A DNA stretch of 64,000 nt from Nemertoderma westbladi (lineage: Eukaryota; Xenacoelomorpha; Nemertodermatida; Nemertodermatidae), in the NCBI GenBank assembly GCA_032718475.1, contig JAUCBJ010005609.1, forward strand, positions 22,055-86,054, read 5' to 3'. Each line of letters starts with the position of its first letter. The stretch's first letter is position 1. The translations under genes and the position numbers were made by a program. Shown here in pieces: positions 18,141 to 30,300 of this stretch. The notes under the pieces are model-generated. The model made no database searches and had not been told where the DNA came from. It was given only the letters and a program-made list of their open reading frames with translations.

Positions 18141-19518
18141 ACTTGTCAACGAACTAATTTAATTAACAAATTAATAAAAATTGCATTTATAAACCTTCTC
18201 ATAAAAAATAAAATTAAAAATAAATTAAAACAAAGTAAAACTGATAATTTAAATTATAGTTAAATGAGTTGACTGGCTAACAACCAACCCCACCCCCCCC
18301 TCTCAACCCTTTAATTACCCCCCCCCCCCCCCACTTCAAATTACATATTATAATTCAAAAGTGACTGGCAACACTAGCCAAGTACTGCCGGTCACGTATT
18401 GTCTATACAAAATTAATCAGACTAACATTAAAAGATAATAAAAAGAAAAAATGCTTACTAACAGTAGGTCTACTAGTGTTAGTAAAAATGAAATGGTGAT
18501 GGTGTCCCGTTCTAATCTTAAATAAAACATACGAGCCTTCGTGGCTCAATAGATTGATTAAACCCCCACCCCCCCCCCCCCCCCCCCCCCCCGCCAGTGA
18601 TTTAAGCGCAATCTTAAATCTTGCACATTTCACCTGAAGAGCTAGAGAGAAAAATGAAATTTGAAGAGGGAAACTAAACATGAAAAAATATGGGTGACTT
18701 TAATACAGCTCAACGCATGATATAATATCTCACAAACACTAATGTTAACAATTATTTTAGAAATTGATTAACTAAAATCCAGGCAAACAAGTTATATTGA
18801 ATGTAATCATGTATGTATTTCAACAATATCATATTTATACATTATATATATTGAATATTTTCTAAGCTTCAATTAATATCCGTCTACACACTGTCCAAGA
18901 GTCCAGCAGGGTACTTTTTCATACGAATTTGAGGTCCAGTATCATTTGCTACACCTGAGTGATGTCTCTATTACCATTGAATCATTTCCAGCAAAATTGG
19001 TCAGACTGGAAGCACTGTGTAACTCACTGTCACTCAATGTAAGTTTCCACTTGGGTGATCTTATTAACTATAGTAGTATTCGACATGGAATATCCATGAT
19101 AGTTAGTTAAGGTAAGAAAATTAATCCCGCCTACAAGGGTGGGGCTCATAACATCGGATCGGATAATTATCATGTAAGTGCGAGTCTAAAGATTATTCAT
19201 GATAATTAAGTTATATTAGCACAAATACATTATGAATAAACTTCATGTTTATTAATGTTATTATGTTGTTTTAGAAGTTGCAACTGTAAATGTTATCATT
19301 GACGTGCATTTCCCAAATACTTCTGCATTGAAATTCAGCCTTGCAGGTTAACTGATGGTGTCTGATAGGCTCTACAATCTCAACTTTTGGTTGGTAAAAT
19401 TAATGCTCACAAATTTTCAGCTCAATGGCATTAAATCAGACAAAGTTATAACATGTCAAAATCATAATGACAACAATGACGATTGCAAAAAATTGACCCA
19501 CCCACTAACAGTGTCAGT
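18141..19518. other. AT-rich spacer with C homopolymers
   Basis: No gene is recognised. C runs occur at 18,293-18,300 (8), 18,318-18,332 (15) and 18,569-18,592 (24). Confidence 0.6.
18569..18592 (+). repeat. C24 homopolymer
   Basis: There are 24 consecutive C, preceded by a C5A interruption. This is the longest G/C homopolymer in the window. Confidence 0.95.
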
Positions 19519-20640
19519 TCACCAAGTCCCCACCAACTTCATGGATCGACCCACTGACCCACAATAATTGCCTCGAATTTGACCAATTTTGCAGAGATCA
19601 TCCTCCTCCGAAATAATACTACCTTCCTTGGATTCATCGGATTCACTGGCGTCACTATCAATATCTCGAACTCCTAGTGCTTTCCCAGCCATCATACTCA
19701 ATCTTTGGGGTTTGTTAGGATGTTCAGTACAAGGTTTCTTTTTGATTGCTCTAATCTCGGAGGTAGCTAATAAGATGGTTATTCAGAGACTGTTGAACCT
19801 CCTCTTCCATTTGAACTCAGGGCAATTTGCAAAATGCCTGGTCTTATTAAGAGGATATTTACCAAAATTAGCATTCATTGATTCCTGAGTTGTTGTCAGT
19901 AAGAAGTCTGAGAGAGGTCACCTTTACTCATTGAATCACTCACTTAATTATCATGACTACGCCTTGTAACTTTCCTTTGATAGGTATTCATCAAGAATTG
20001 CATATCATACCTCTTGCTCTTAAGTGGGGTAAAAAAGCACACATCAAGTTGCGTCAATATATGTGTTGCATTTGGTGGCAACACAGCAAATGATATGTCA
20101 ATCTCCTCACACTTCTTTACAACCACAGGTTCACCACAAGGTGGATCACCTTCGATCCAGGTTGGGTAAAGACATTAATGCAGTCTTGGAGATAACAAAT
20201 GGTGGAATTATAGTTCCGTCAGCAGCACCACAGCACATAACACTAAATTTTATTTTGGAAGAGTGGGTGATCCATAGGGATACTTCACTCCATGGCAAAA
20301 CATCAACCCATGATGGTTTAGGTCGAAAGCGGCACCGCTTCCATCGCAATGACTAGGCACTCCAATGATGGGTCGGACCTATCACACTGACAATCCATCA
20401 TGGAACTCCAGAAGGGAAAGAGTTCGTAGTGGAGATCCGTTAAGGGGAGTGCTGATATCCAACTATCCAATCCTGTTCAATGTTAGAGAACACCTGTTTC
20501 CTACCAACCTTCTGAAATGATACTGGATTGCTTGATGATTCACTTGGATCCAATTTTCAGTACCGTGAAACTGTAGATTTGTCTACACCAGCATTAATGA
20601 TATGTTCCTCTTTGCCATACTGACGGCTTGTTGAAGATCC
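19519..20640 (-). pseudogene. Decayed pogo/Tigger-type DDE transposase
   Basis: On the minus strand, in order from 20,640 down, I see a helix-turn-helix-like segment (AGVDKSTVSRY), then VGRKQVFSNIEQDW, then FSVMCCGAADGTIIPPFVI, the block after the first catalytic Asp in this family. Next comes LPPNATHILTQLDV followed by PLKSKRYD, the block around the last catalytic Asp. An acidic Ser-rich C-terminal piece (SDASESDESKEGS) ends it. These pieces lie in different frames with stops between them, so no functional protein can be made. The family normally encodes a cut-and-paste transposase with TA target sites. Terminal repeats were not found. Confidence 0.75.
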
Positions 20641-20659
20641 AAACTGATTGTCAGTAATA

Positions 20660-20860
20660 TGTCATTTTTTAACGTTAAACATACAATATATTTTGACGAT
20701 CCAAATCACTACCGTTTAAAATTAACGTTAATTTGCGTTAATTTTTAACGTTAAAAGGGCGGCCAAACTAACGTTATTTATATGTATTTTTTACGTTAAT
20801 AATTAACGTTGGCATTGTCAGAAAATAACGTATATTAATGCATTATTAACGTTAAATTGT
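20660..20860. repeat. Cluster of TTAACGTTAA-type palindromes
   Basis: At least seven AACGTT or ACGTTA motifs occur within about 190 bp, several extended to TTAACGTTAA or TTTTAACGTTAAAA. The segment is otherwise AT-rich. It could be a small MITE or a satellite remnant just beyond the 5' side of the transposase relic. Confidence 0.6.
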
Positions 20861-21572
20861 TTGCAGGGGTACTTGTACTACACTTGTACCCTGTACTGTA
20901 CCTATTCTTACACTCGAATACATTATCCCTGGAAAGGAAGCAGCTAATTGAAAGGTCAAATATGTGCCATTTGTTCTAGCTAGATAAACACAGTAATTGG
21001 CTGATATTAGATTACTTTACGGCTCGGCGGCAATATAGTACTTTTTGAAAGGTCAAATATGTGCTATGTACCAAGTACTGTGTACTGTACCTACATATTC
21101 TTGGTTGAATATACTGTATTTATCAATTAAGATTATTGCGCAGTTACAAACAGCTTTGATTGATATGAACTATTTTGTTCTTGCTAAATCACAAGTGTTT
21201 TTTTCCACTGTTTTCGATTACCAGATATGAATCTCTCTTGATAATGTGTCGGAGATGGGGTAGCTCGAAAATATGTATGTAGCAAAAATGTTTTGACATC
21301 GTGTAAATTTTGCATTTCCCACGCCAAACTTAACCTAAGCCCATTCCCTTACACGTTGAGCCCAGTTAGCCCAACCCCTGCTGCTGGCTGAAGTACCTAT
21401 GGTGGTAAGCATGTCATTGTACATGAGTCTTGTAAGCCTGTTGTTAGAAAGAGACAATATCCTAACCCAGAATTTTAACATCGAGAGCTTCCTCCAGAGA
21501 GCCAATGGAAGTACGCCAGATTCTCCATATACTGTAAAGTTGGGTGAGTTCGTTTAATGTCAATTATGTGCT
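20861..21572. other. Spacer without a recognised gene
   Basis: No coding or structured signal was found. GGTCAAATATGTGC is present twice (about 20,954 and 21,051), a short local duplication. Confidence 0.5.
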
Positions 21573-23640
21573 TTAAAAAAACCTAACTGGACTCTCTACT
21601 GCTAGGGTGTCATGGAACCCCCAGATATCCGACCCGTAGTTCAAAATAGGAGGGGAAATTAAGGGCGAAAATGACATGTTTGGGAAACATGCCATGTACT
21701 TATAGAGCGAGAAAAGAGCTTTACCTGCCTTTTGAGCAAGTATACATTGTCCGCATGTGAATTTACCTGTAAAGGAGATTCCAAGATAGTTATACTGAGA
21801 TACTACTTTAACTTTGTTTCCTTTATAGTACCATTCATCACTGCTGGCTACTGCACCACCTTTCCTAAATATTACCACATTTGTCTTCATATATTCGCAA
21901 TATGCACCTTGATTATCAAAAGATTTATCAAGATCAACCCTAGAAGATGAAACCAGAATGAGATCATCCGCATACAGCAGTGAAAATAGTTTAATGTGGG
22001 TTACTAGTGTTATACCTTGCACCCCACCCAGTCGCAACTCTCCCCAGATAGACACTCTCCATGCAAAACATAGTAAGTAGTCATAGACATCTGAATTCTC
22101 ACCAGCCCATTTGACATCCTTTACCACACTAAATATTCTGCCGTGAAACCCAAACAAATCAACTTAACCCACAGAGTACTACGCTCTACACTATCGAATG
22201 CCTTTTGAAAGTCTACAAAACCACTAAACACCTTATCGCCATTCACTAATTATTGGTTTATAAGCCCACTTAAGACAAACAAATGGTCAGTGGTTCTGTA
22301 ACCAAATCTAAAACCAGCTTGAGCATATGTAATTGCATTGAAAGCCTCGGCCCACCATGCAATTCTAGAATTTAAGATGGAAGATAACTTCCCCAAACAA
22401 CTTAAAAGCGAAATACCCCTAAAGTTATTTGTACCCGAACTGTCCTTATTCTTATAAATAGGAGTCACCAGTGCCACTGACCATTGTTTGGGAAAATGAC
22501 CACTAAATATAACAGCATTGAACATGGGCGTAATTAGTGGTACTAAAGCTGATCTTCCCTCAATGAAGAATTCATTTAACAAGAGGTCCTCCCCAGGCGG
22601 GTGCCTTGTGACGTTTTAGCCTATAAATTGCGATATTAACCTTATCCTCTGTGATTGGCTGCAATAACTCATTTTCCATTAGACTTTTACTGTCTTCACA
22701 ATTAATGTAAACTGGAGGGTCTATCCCTACATCTGAAAATTCCAGTGTCATAGAACAAAGATCCTGGAAGTGTTTTTCGAAATCTTCTGCAGTTAGTGTA
22801 GTTGATGGGCTGTTCGATATTTTCCCGAAACATTTTTTAATAGAGTTCAGAATTTCTATGATTCAGTTACATTTAACATTTCTAGACGCATTTAATTTTT
22901 ATCACCGATATTACCCTTGTTAGTCCTACTCTTATTATTGGTCAAATTGTTGTGAATATCCCAGGCCAGTGTGGCACTTGGTAGGCAATGTTTCGTTGGT
23001 AACATGCTGGGCTCATCCACCTTGAATTTCACACAATTCCGTAATAATTTTACGTCCACCAACATTATTAGATCAATATTAGATTTCCCCACAACCGTTT
23101 TCGTAGCTGCATAGTAGGTGAACTTTCCATAAGGGGCGTCCTCTTCAACACATCCATTCATAATTTTCATGCCTGTCGATCAGCATAACTGTAATAAGCG
23201 TCTTCCATATGTGTTAACTACAGTGTCACAATTATTACGCGTCCTCGTTACCCCTCCCCATATAGGTAGTCTGAATCATACTCATAGTCATCTGGGAGAA
23301 TGTCATCAAGGCAGCTTGTGTCGGCCTCATCGTCTTCTATATAGTCTTTTTCTAGTCCTGTTCTAGAGTTGAGATCTCAAATGAGTATAACGTCATGTGT
23401 GTTACCCAATAGTACAATACCCTCCTCAATTTTATCAAAAATTGCAATGGTATCGGCTATCTGGGCTCTCTGTCCATCAGCCCCAACATAAACTGCACAA
23501 ATAAGGATATCTTTAATCAACACCAATTTTTTACCACCTATTTCTAACTAAACTAAGTCCTCATGTTCAGGCGCTTTAAAATGTTGTGTTGAGTTCTCTC
23601 TCAACTGCATAAATATTTTTGAAATAAACAGTTACCCCAC
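21573..23640 (-). pseudogene. LINE with endonuclease and reverse transcriptase remnants
   Basis: Reading the minus strand from about 23,640 down, an endonuclease remnant is visible (HDVILI then DLNSRT, as in the GDFN motif; later YGKFTYYAATKTVVGKSNID). It is followed by the RT fingers and palm at 22,582-22,250: PKQWSVALVTPIYKNKD, NNFRGISLLSCLGKL and QAGFRFGYRTTDHLFVL. Then, at 22,157-21,573, come LLYADDLILVSSS (catalytic YADD) and YNYLGISF. Stops and frameshifts separate the pieces. The order endonuclease-RT and the motifs identify a non-LTR retrotransposon of the apurinic endonuclease type. It is not functional. Confidence 0.85.
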
Positions 23641-25549
23641 CACTAAAGCGCCCAGCACCTGTCGATTTAGCTATCCTGTAACTGTATGTATATATTGTAG
23701 GTTGTATACTTAAATACATACAGTGGGCCTAGCTTTCATTTATCTCTTATTAGGATTGCAATTTCATTGTTCAATCTCAAATGAGGGGAAATTCATGGAA
23801 ACTGATTCCATATTAAAGACAGTAGTCAAACTTAAAACTATAAAATCTTTATCCTCATAAAAATTGTTTTAAACAAAAATATAGCGATAATATGTATAAA
23901 AAATAATATCATAATTTCGAGAATCATGTCAAAGTGGAATGCAAAAAATTCTTATAGATTTAGAATCCTTAAAATGTATGAAAAATTTTTATAGATTTTT
24001 GATGGGATGATACAATATTATAAATATTCAATCCAGGTGAATTATACCTAATGAAGTACAGGAATGGTTACAGATCATTATTTTAATTAGTTTTAATTGG
24101 GTTTCTTTATTTATTTGGCTATAGGAACCACTTGAAGTTTATTTTGAATTTGCCTCAAATTAGGCTGAATGACTGCACCAGAGGTTATGCTGCCCAAATA
24201 TGTAAAGTATTAAATTACCTACCATTGTTTCGATCTCCCCGTTTTCGAAAAAGGTGTAGAAGTAAACATTGCAAAGGTTTTTATTTGTATATATTGGGTG
24301 GCAGATGATGATGGCTGCTCATTCAATTGCAGTGCCCTTAACAGTTAACAATATGGCCCGAAGGTTTGCTTTCACTGAGCAGCGGTTAGCAGTGCAAATA
24401 TAGACAGGTATGTGGTTTGTCTGATATGTGCTAACCATTCTGTACAAATCCAACATCTGATACTACTTTAAATGATTCTTCACTTACTAATAGTAACCAT
24501 GTCAACTTAAGATTTTTTATTACCTTTATGATAGTATGGTTGATTAACCAATTATATTGCAATTATTTCCCATTAAGCCATTTTCATTAGTATAGTGTTC
24601 TACATTTGTGTTGTAGTTCCATGACAGGGATGGAAGACAATTGTTCAATAAAGGCAATTCCAAGTAACAAACAACAATTTCCAGCTATACCTACTATAAT
24701 ATCAGCAGCTTATTCAAGCATTTTATCTACACAATGGTTTAGCACAACGGTCAGTATAATATTGAATGTCATTTTCTAAGCTACGTTATAGCAACTTCCT
24801 ATCTTAAAGTGGGTGAAATCAGTTGAGTGGGTCGATAATTGCATTATTTGTCCAATATTTTTATAACTTTACAAAAGTTGCATTTAGGTAATCAACTTAC
24901 ATGAAAAAATTTAGGGACCCGTGGGTCATTGGAACATGCGGTTCCAGGTTTCTGAATATTGGCCCTTCTAAACGCTATAATGTGGACTTATACATACTTA
25001 ACCTGCATTTTGGAAATGACCAACTTATTATATTCCTATTGTGCTCCTGATGTTATGCTCAGCTCATTCGAACCACCATCATCAATTGAGTGGGTTTTGA
25101 CACCATCAAAGCAAAGAGAAGAGTAATTAGTTCTCGAGATATTCCACAGAATGTGTAGGCATGCTAAATACAAAATTAAAAAGTCAAATTCAACATCAAT
25201 TCCGTATTAGCAATTACCTAAAAACAATACTTCCAATGATCTTAATTAATCAAGAATAGGCGGCTTCGCCTATTATAAAAATAAAATTTTGCAACTTTTT
25301 TGAAATTGGTAAAATTCTAGAACTAGAAAATATTAATTTTTGAACAGCGATGTTTGGGGTTTCGAAACATGAATAGGCTGGAAGAGGACATTGAATTAAG
25401 TTGAAAAATAAAAACCCCATCGAATTTGGACCAAGCGTTCCGGAGTTATAGCGGATTGAAAAAAATTTCGAATGTCCGAGCGAATAAACCATTTTGAATG
25501 CCCCAGTGCTACTTCTACTACTAGGATCGGCATGCTCCATTGCAGCTGC
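23641..25549. other. AT-rich stretch without a recognised gene
   Basis: I see nothing coding. There are short A/T microsatellites and no terminal repeats. The segment 25,250-25,549 is probably the 3' UTR of the minus-strand LINE fragment that follows. Confidence 0.45.
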
Positions 25550-25975
25550 ATTTTAAGAATGCTGTGCCGGCTTGTCGACAAAATTGCGCCGCCACAACTC
25601 CCTATCACCCATGACATTTGCTAGATCATCCGCATCTTCAAGGCCAGTGTCCTTTAAGATGCGTCTCAAGAATGTCATGGGCTGTCCACCATGCATATTC
25701 ACTCCATGCGGCTGCCAAAGCAAAAGATTATGTACTGGCTAGTCCTCACGGCGAAAGCAATGTCCTGGCAAGCGGAGGCGGCTTTGTTCTAGTGTCAAGC
25801 TTGGGGGAAACAATGAGACACCTCCAATGCTATGTAGTGTCTGGTTGGAGATGTGTGCATTGTAATTGACATAGTGAACCCGGCGTAGCATTCTTGTGAA
25901 TGTGCCATCCAGAGATTTAGTGTCCTCAGTGCAGTGAACTGATAAAGAACTGAGAAGACTAATCAATTAACTGAG
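25550..25975 (-). pseudogene. LINE 3' fragment (C-terminal part of RT ORF)
   Basis: Minus-strand reading gives LDGTFTRMLRRVHYVN, ISNQTLHSIGGVSLFPPSL, RLRLPGHCFRRED, then after one stop LLLWQPHG and an end like LRRILKDTGL and MGDRELWRR. The same order of blocks is seen in the RT C-terminus of the intronic LINE copies (32,060-32,400 and 37,570-37,915), so this belongs to a related family. It is 5'-truncated and carries a stop. Confidence 0.75.
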
Positions 25976-27111
25976 AAGACTAATCAGCTAATTTTTACAT
26001 TTCAAACTGAAATGTTAGCTTATGGAGAATCATATGAGAGTGAGTAAACAACATACAGCCTTATAATCTTGGCAAGGTAACTCATCTCCACAGTAATGTT
26101 GGCGCAAAGATTTCTAAATACAAATATCAGCCGCTTTCCGTAAATGCATTATAGAGACGCAACACATGCAGCTTGGTGTTAGACAGGGGTAATTACCGCG
26201 GTCGAGGGTGGGGTGTGTTTATCAGGGGCTATAAGAGGAAGGTACTGTGGTGTAGTCGCCAAGTATACCGTCTGTAGTGTACGTTCGATTGTCTTGTCGT
26301 AGCGTTGGGGGGTCTCAACTGGTACTACTGGTACCAGCATATAGTCGCACAGATAAAGCACTTTACTATTGCTATAGTTAAATAAATTGTATATTGTAGT
26401 GGCGAATCTAACACTAGCACTGCAGGGGTCACCGAGAAGGGTTTTACTAGCGTTTCTTATTTTCTATTTATTCAGTTTTTACTGAAAGACCGCCCACGAC
26501 TTCAATAAGGATTGACTTTATGCACAATATCACGACTTTCTCATGCATTTGCAATCGATGCAATTTTTACAACGACAAAATGTATTCCTGCGGTTCCGAA
26601 ATACTGAACGCTAAATGTTGAACAAATGTATGCTGAACTATAATAAAAAAATAATAAATAATAAATAATTTATAAATAATAATAAATAATAAATTAATAA
26701 ATGCTGAACATTAAATGTTATTTGTGTTTTATCATTTTAAATATACTAGAAGAGGCTAATTCTGTGTTAAAATGACTGGCCGGCCGGTGTATTGAAATAT
26801 TGGGATTATTAATCTACATACAACATGTCGTAGTATAATATTAGTAAATGTTTTATGATACAGATATGCAGCTTTTGAAATCTGCAACTGCAAGGCAAGG
26901 TCATTAATATATAATTATTACATTTTGATATACAGAACAGAAATCATTACAATAATCTTAGTTCATAAAGTTCAAAGTTCAATCAGAAGTGCTATATAAA
27001 TTATTTGAATTAAATGAATCTCATTTTTATATTTTGTTAGGTAATCACGATAAGAACCATCGTATTTGGTTAAACTTATAATATTATATTACCGGATAGA
27101 TTTATCCTATA
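25976..27111. other. Spacer upstream of the cysteine-rich gene
   Basis: A 21-bp duplication (ACTGAGAAGACTAATCA, twice near 25,945-25,985) and an A/T microsatellite (about 26,640-26,705) are visible. A TATAATATTATA stretch at about 27,077 lies 35 bp before the gene's ATG and could be a core promoter element or chance. Confidence 0.4.
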
Positions 27112-27319
27112 ATGAAAATAGAGTTATTAGTTTTGTTTTGGGCATTCGTTTTGTTTACATCATTCCACTTCGTTGTATCTCGCGACTGCAATTTAGGGTC
27201 ATACTATAGAGATTCCTTAGAAAATTGTTTGTCTACAGAAATATGCAAGGCGACCGGAGACCAAGTGCAATGTTTGGCTCAGATGGGGAAACCACACCTC
27301 AAAAAGGAATGTGCTGCTG
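27112..27319 (+). CDS. Exon 1: signal peptide, module 1, start of module 2
   Basis: It begins at an ATG followed by a hydrophobic leader ending in FHFVVS, then RDCNLGSYY. The exon ends at CAA plus one base, before the donor GTTAGT (27,320). Confidence 0.75.
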
Positions 27320-30300
27320 GTTAGTTGTGCGTCGTGCTAACATAAAATACCAAAGTCTTAGCCTCCAGGCACTATATACTGACTGTCTGATAGTCAGAGT
27401 GTAAAGCAATTTCAAATGACCTTCATTCTCTTAACTAAAAATGTGGTAGACATGAAAATAAACCCAAACATGTACAGATTCATATAAGATGACTGTCTGA
27501 AGGACAAGTTCAATGATAAGGTAGGGGATATATTTCTGGATGTCAAATGATTGCTTATGTATGAATTACTATTCAATTAAGTAAATGTTCAGCGTTGTAG
27601 CTTTCAACTATAAAAAAGCTCTATTCATGTTGTCACAAAATTCAGTTGGAGGACTTAAAATAGCCAATAATTAGTACAATTGGAAAAATAATATTAAATA
27701 AATAACAAAATAATTATCCAAACATTTGCTTTTTAATTTGAAAATGAACTAATATTTAATGGAAATGTCTGGGATAATTATTAAATAGATTTTTAGCTCT
27801 CTATTATTATATATTATTAAGTAGAAGAACATCACCACAAGGTTGGCGTTCTACTAACTACAGTTTTAGTAACTGCTTTCATAAAGATGGACTAATCTAC
27901 GAGATCGATAGGGGGCGTTAATAAGTTGGGAATGATGGAAAGTTGTTCAACAATTGTGTTGATGACGGATCACTGTTTTGTAGTTCACCATTTTGTATGG
28001 CACTGTGTAGTATATCACTATATATGCCCAGGGCGTGAAGATATTCGCAATCTGGGTGCGTTATGGGCTTCCGTAAGTAATGTATAATATTACATCCTTT
28101 ATGTTATTAAGTGTGAAGTGAAGATGACACCCTATTCCTCATCGCCATTGGGGATGTTAATATACATACAAACGATATCGGCTCTGGTTGGTGTGACCAC
28201 AGTGCTGTCCAAGCTGCAGTGCACCAGTGGTTTTGTGGTGTGGTATGATTCCCATAAAAGGAATTATTCCGTCTACCGTGATTTCTACTTCCTTTTGCCA
28301 TTCTTGCATTCTATAAAACAACATCAATTAACATTATAAATCTATATACTGTAATTACTGTATAATATCTTAAATACATGAATTCAGTGCATGAATTACA
28401 CAGAAAGATAAATGGTGAACAAATTATAAAATAATCCATTTCAGCCCAGTTTATTAAACTTTATACTAATAAATAATTTCATCATTTAATTTATTTAAAA
28501 TAATGTAAGCTGTATTATGTATGTATATATCATGTGCTGTGTATTATGCTAGAAGTAGCAATTATGTAATGTTTCTCCTATTATTATTAGTCGAAATTAG
28601 TCATTAATTTTAAATCACTTGTTAAAGTGTACAAATTCCAATATTTCTAGTTTTTAATAATATTATTTCTTATAGATGAAGTTTATGATAAAGTGCTTAG
28701 GGAATGTGTAGGCATTGATCTGTGTCTCATAGACCCCACTATATCAAAGGAATGTAAAGGGTTATTAAGTTGGCTCTATCAACCTCCATCTGGTAACAAG
28801 GGTTGTGCAAGGGACGAGTTCTACGATCGCCAGTTAGATATGTGCATTAACCATATGATGTGCTTAGAGGTAAGCTGTCTATTTATATTTTATGTAAGTT
28901 CTAGAACATTTTATTTATTCTAAAAAATCTAGTAGTCTTAAAAACGTAAAATAACAATTTTAAGATGTGCATCAATTGTAGCCTTATATACTTCAAATCG
29001 ATCGACAAGAAAAAATTACATTTTCGGAGAACCCTTCGATTTCACTCTCAGCGTTTCAAAATTGATTGGTTTTGGCTATAATTTGGAATATAGGTGCCTA
29101 ATATGCTATTCTACATGACAGGACAGAAAATTTTATTTTTATTTTATTTAAATTATTATATTTATTTTATTTTTTTAATTATGTATTTAATATTAGTTAA
29201 TGCTAGTTAACAATAAAAAAACTTGGTTCCGCTTAAAACCCTGAGGCTTTATCTAGATCTGATCTAGATGCGGTGATCTAAATCTGCAACAGTTCCCATT
29301 TTCAGATAAAAAAACCTCAGTTACTTTTTTTTGGACCATTTTGGTCACGCTCACGCAAATGATTCATATGCACTGATGAACCACCCAAAATTACCAATCT
29401 AACTGAAATACATAGAAGAATATGAGTGGAAGTGGGAACACATCGGGTTAACGGCCCACATTTGCCAATTTATATGCCATTAAATTAATCGTTTACCGAG
29501 TGTCACGTATGCGACAAAAAATCGGACCACGTAATTGTTTTTTTGTATTTCTGATATCTCCAATTTATTACAAAGCTACGTTTATATGTTCACAGGAATT
29601 ATACAAATCAGGGATATTAATCGTTTAGCACCCGAATTGTAATTTTAATGGCCAAAATAAGACCGTGATCACAATCATAAAATTTGAAATTTGTCGCTTA
29701 ATTGACGATTTTTTTTTATAGCTTTTTCTATAACAAACTGTGGTTGGAGTGTATCACAAGCAGGAGGGGACCGATCATTGGTATTCGGCAATCAAATTAT
29801 CAAAGCCATCCGACCATTTATTCTCGAATGATTTACATTTTTGCATATTTTTAGTCCCGTACGTGACTTGGTCAATATGGTTGGCATTGACCCATTGTAA
29901 TAGGACAAGCAACACTACTCTAGCAATTCTTAACCCATTTTTTGTTATTTTCGCTCCATACCCTATGATATGCCTATGTAATTTCATAAGCTCGATAAAT
30001 TTCAGGCAGTTTTTTTCTATTTCATAATATTATTAATATAATTTTGTGTTTATTCAAAAATATTATTAGGTTATTTACAAATTAAAAAACCACATGGGGG
30101 GGGGGGGGGGGGGTGGGTTGTGCCCCCACCCCCCTTAATGAGTGCACTAAATGTACACAATGCAAAAACACCGCAACTGACAGACTTGAGGTGTTTTGCC
30201 ATTGTGACATTTGTTTTTGCATTGTATCGAATGTATTGACATACAGATTGTACAATGCGAAAACACCGTAAGTACAAAAAATAATCCCGAAGTCAAAATA

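Noticed and set aside
19355-19567. Plus-strand 70-codon frame
   Set aside because: It has no domain, and the minus strand here is the C-terminal end of the pogo-like relic.
29740-30027. A 95-codon frame conserved in both intronic copies (also 35,154-35,441)
   Set aside because: The copies are recent duplicates, so conservation says nothing about coding. The composition is unremarkable and no domain is seen.
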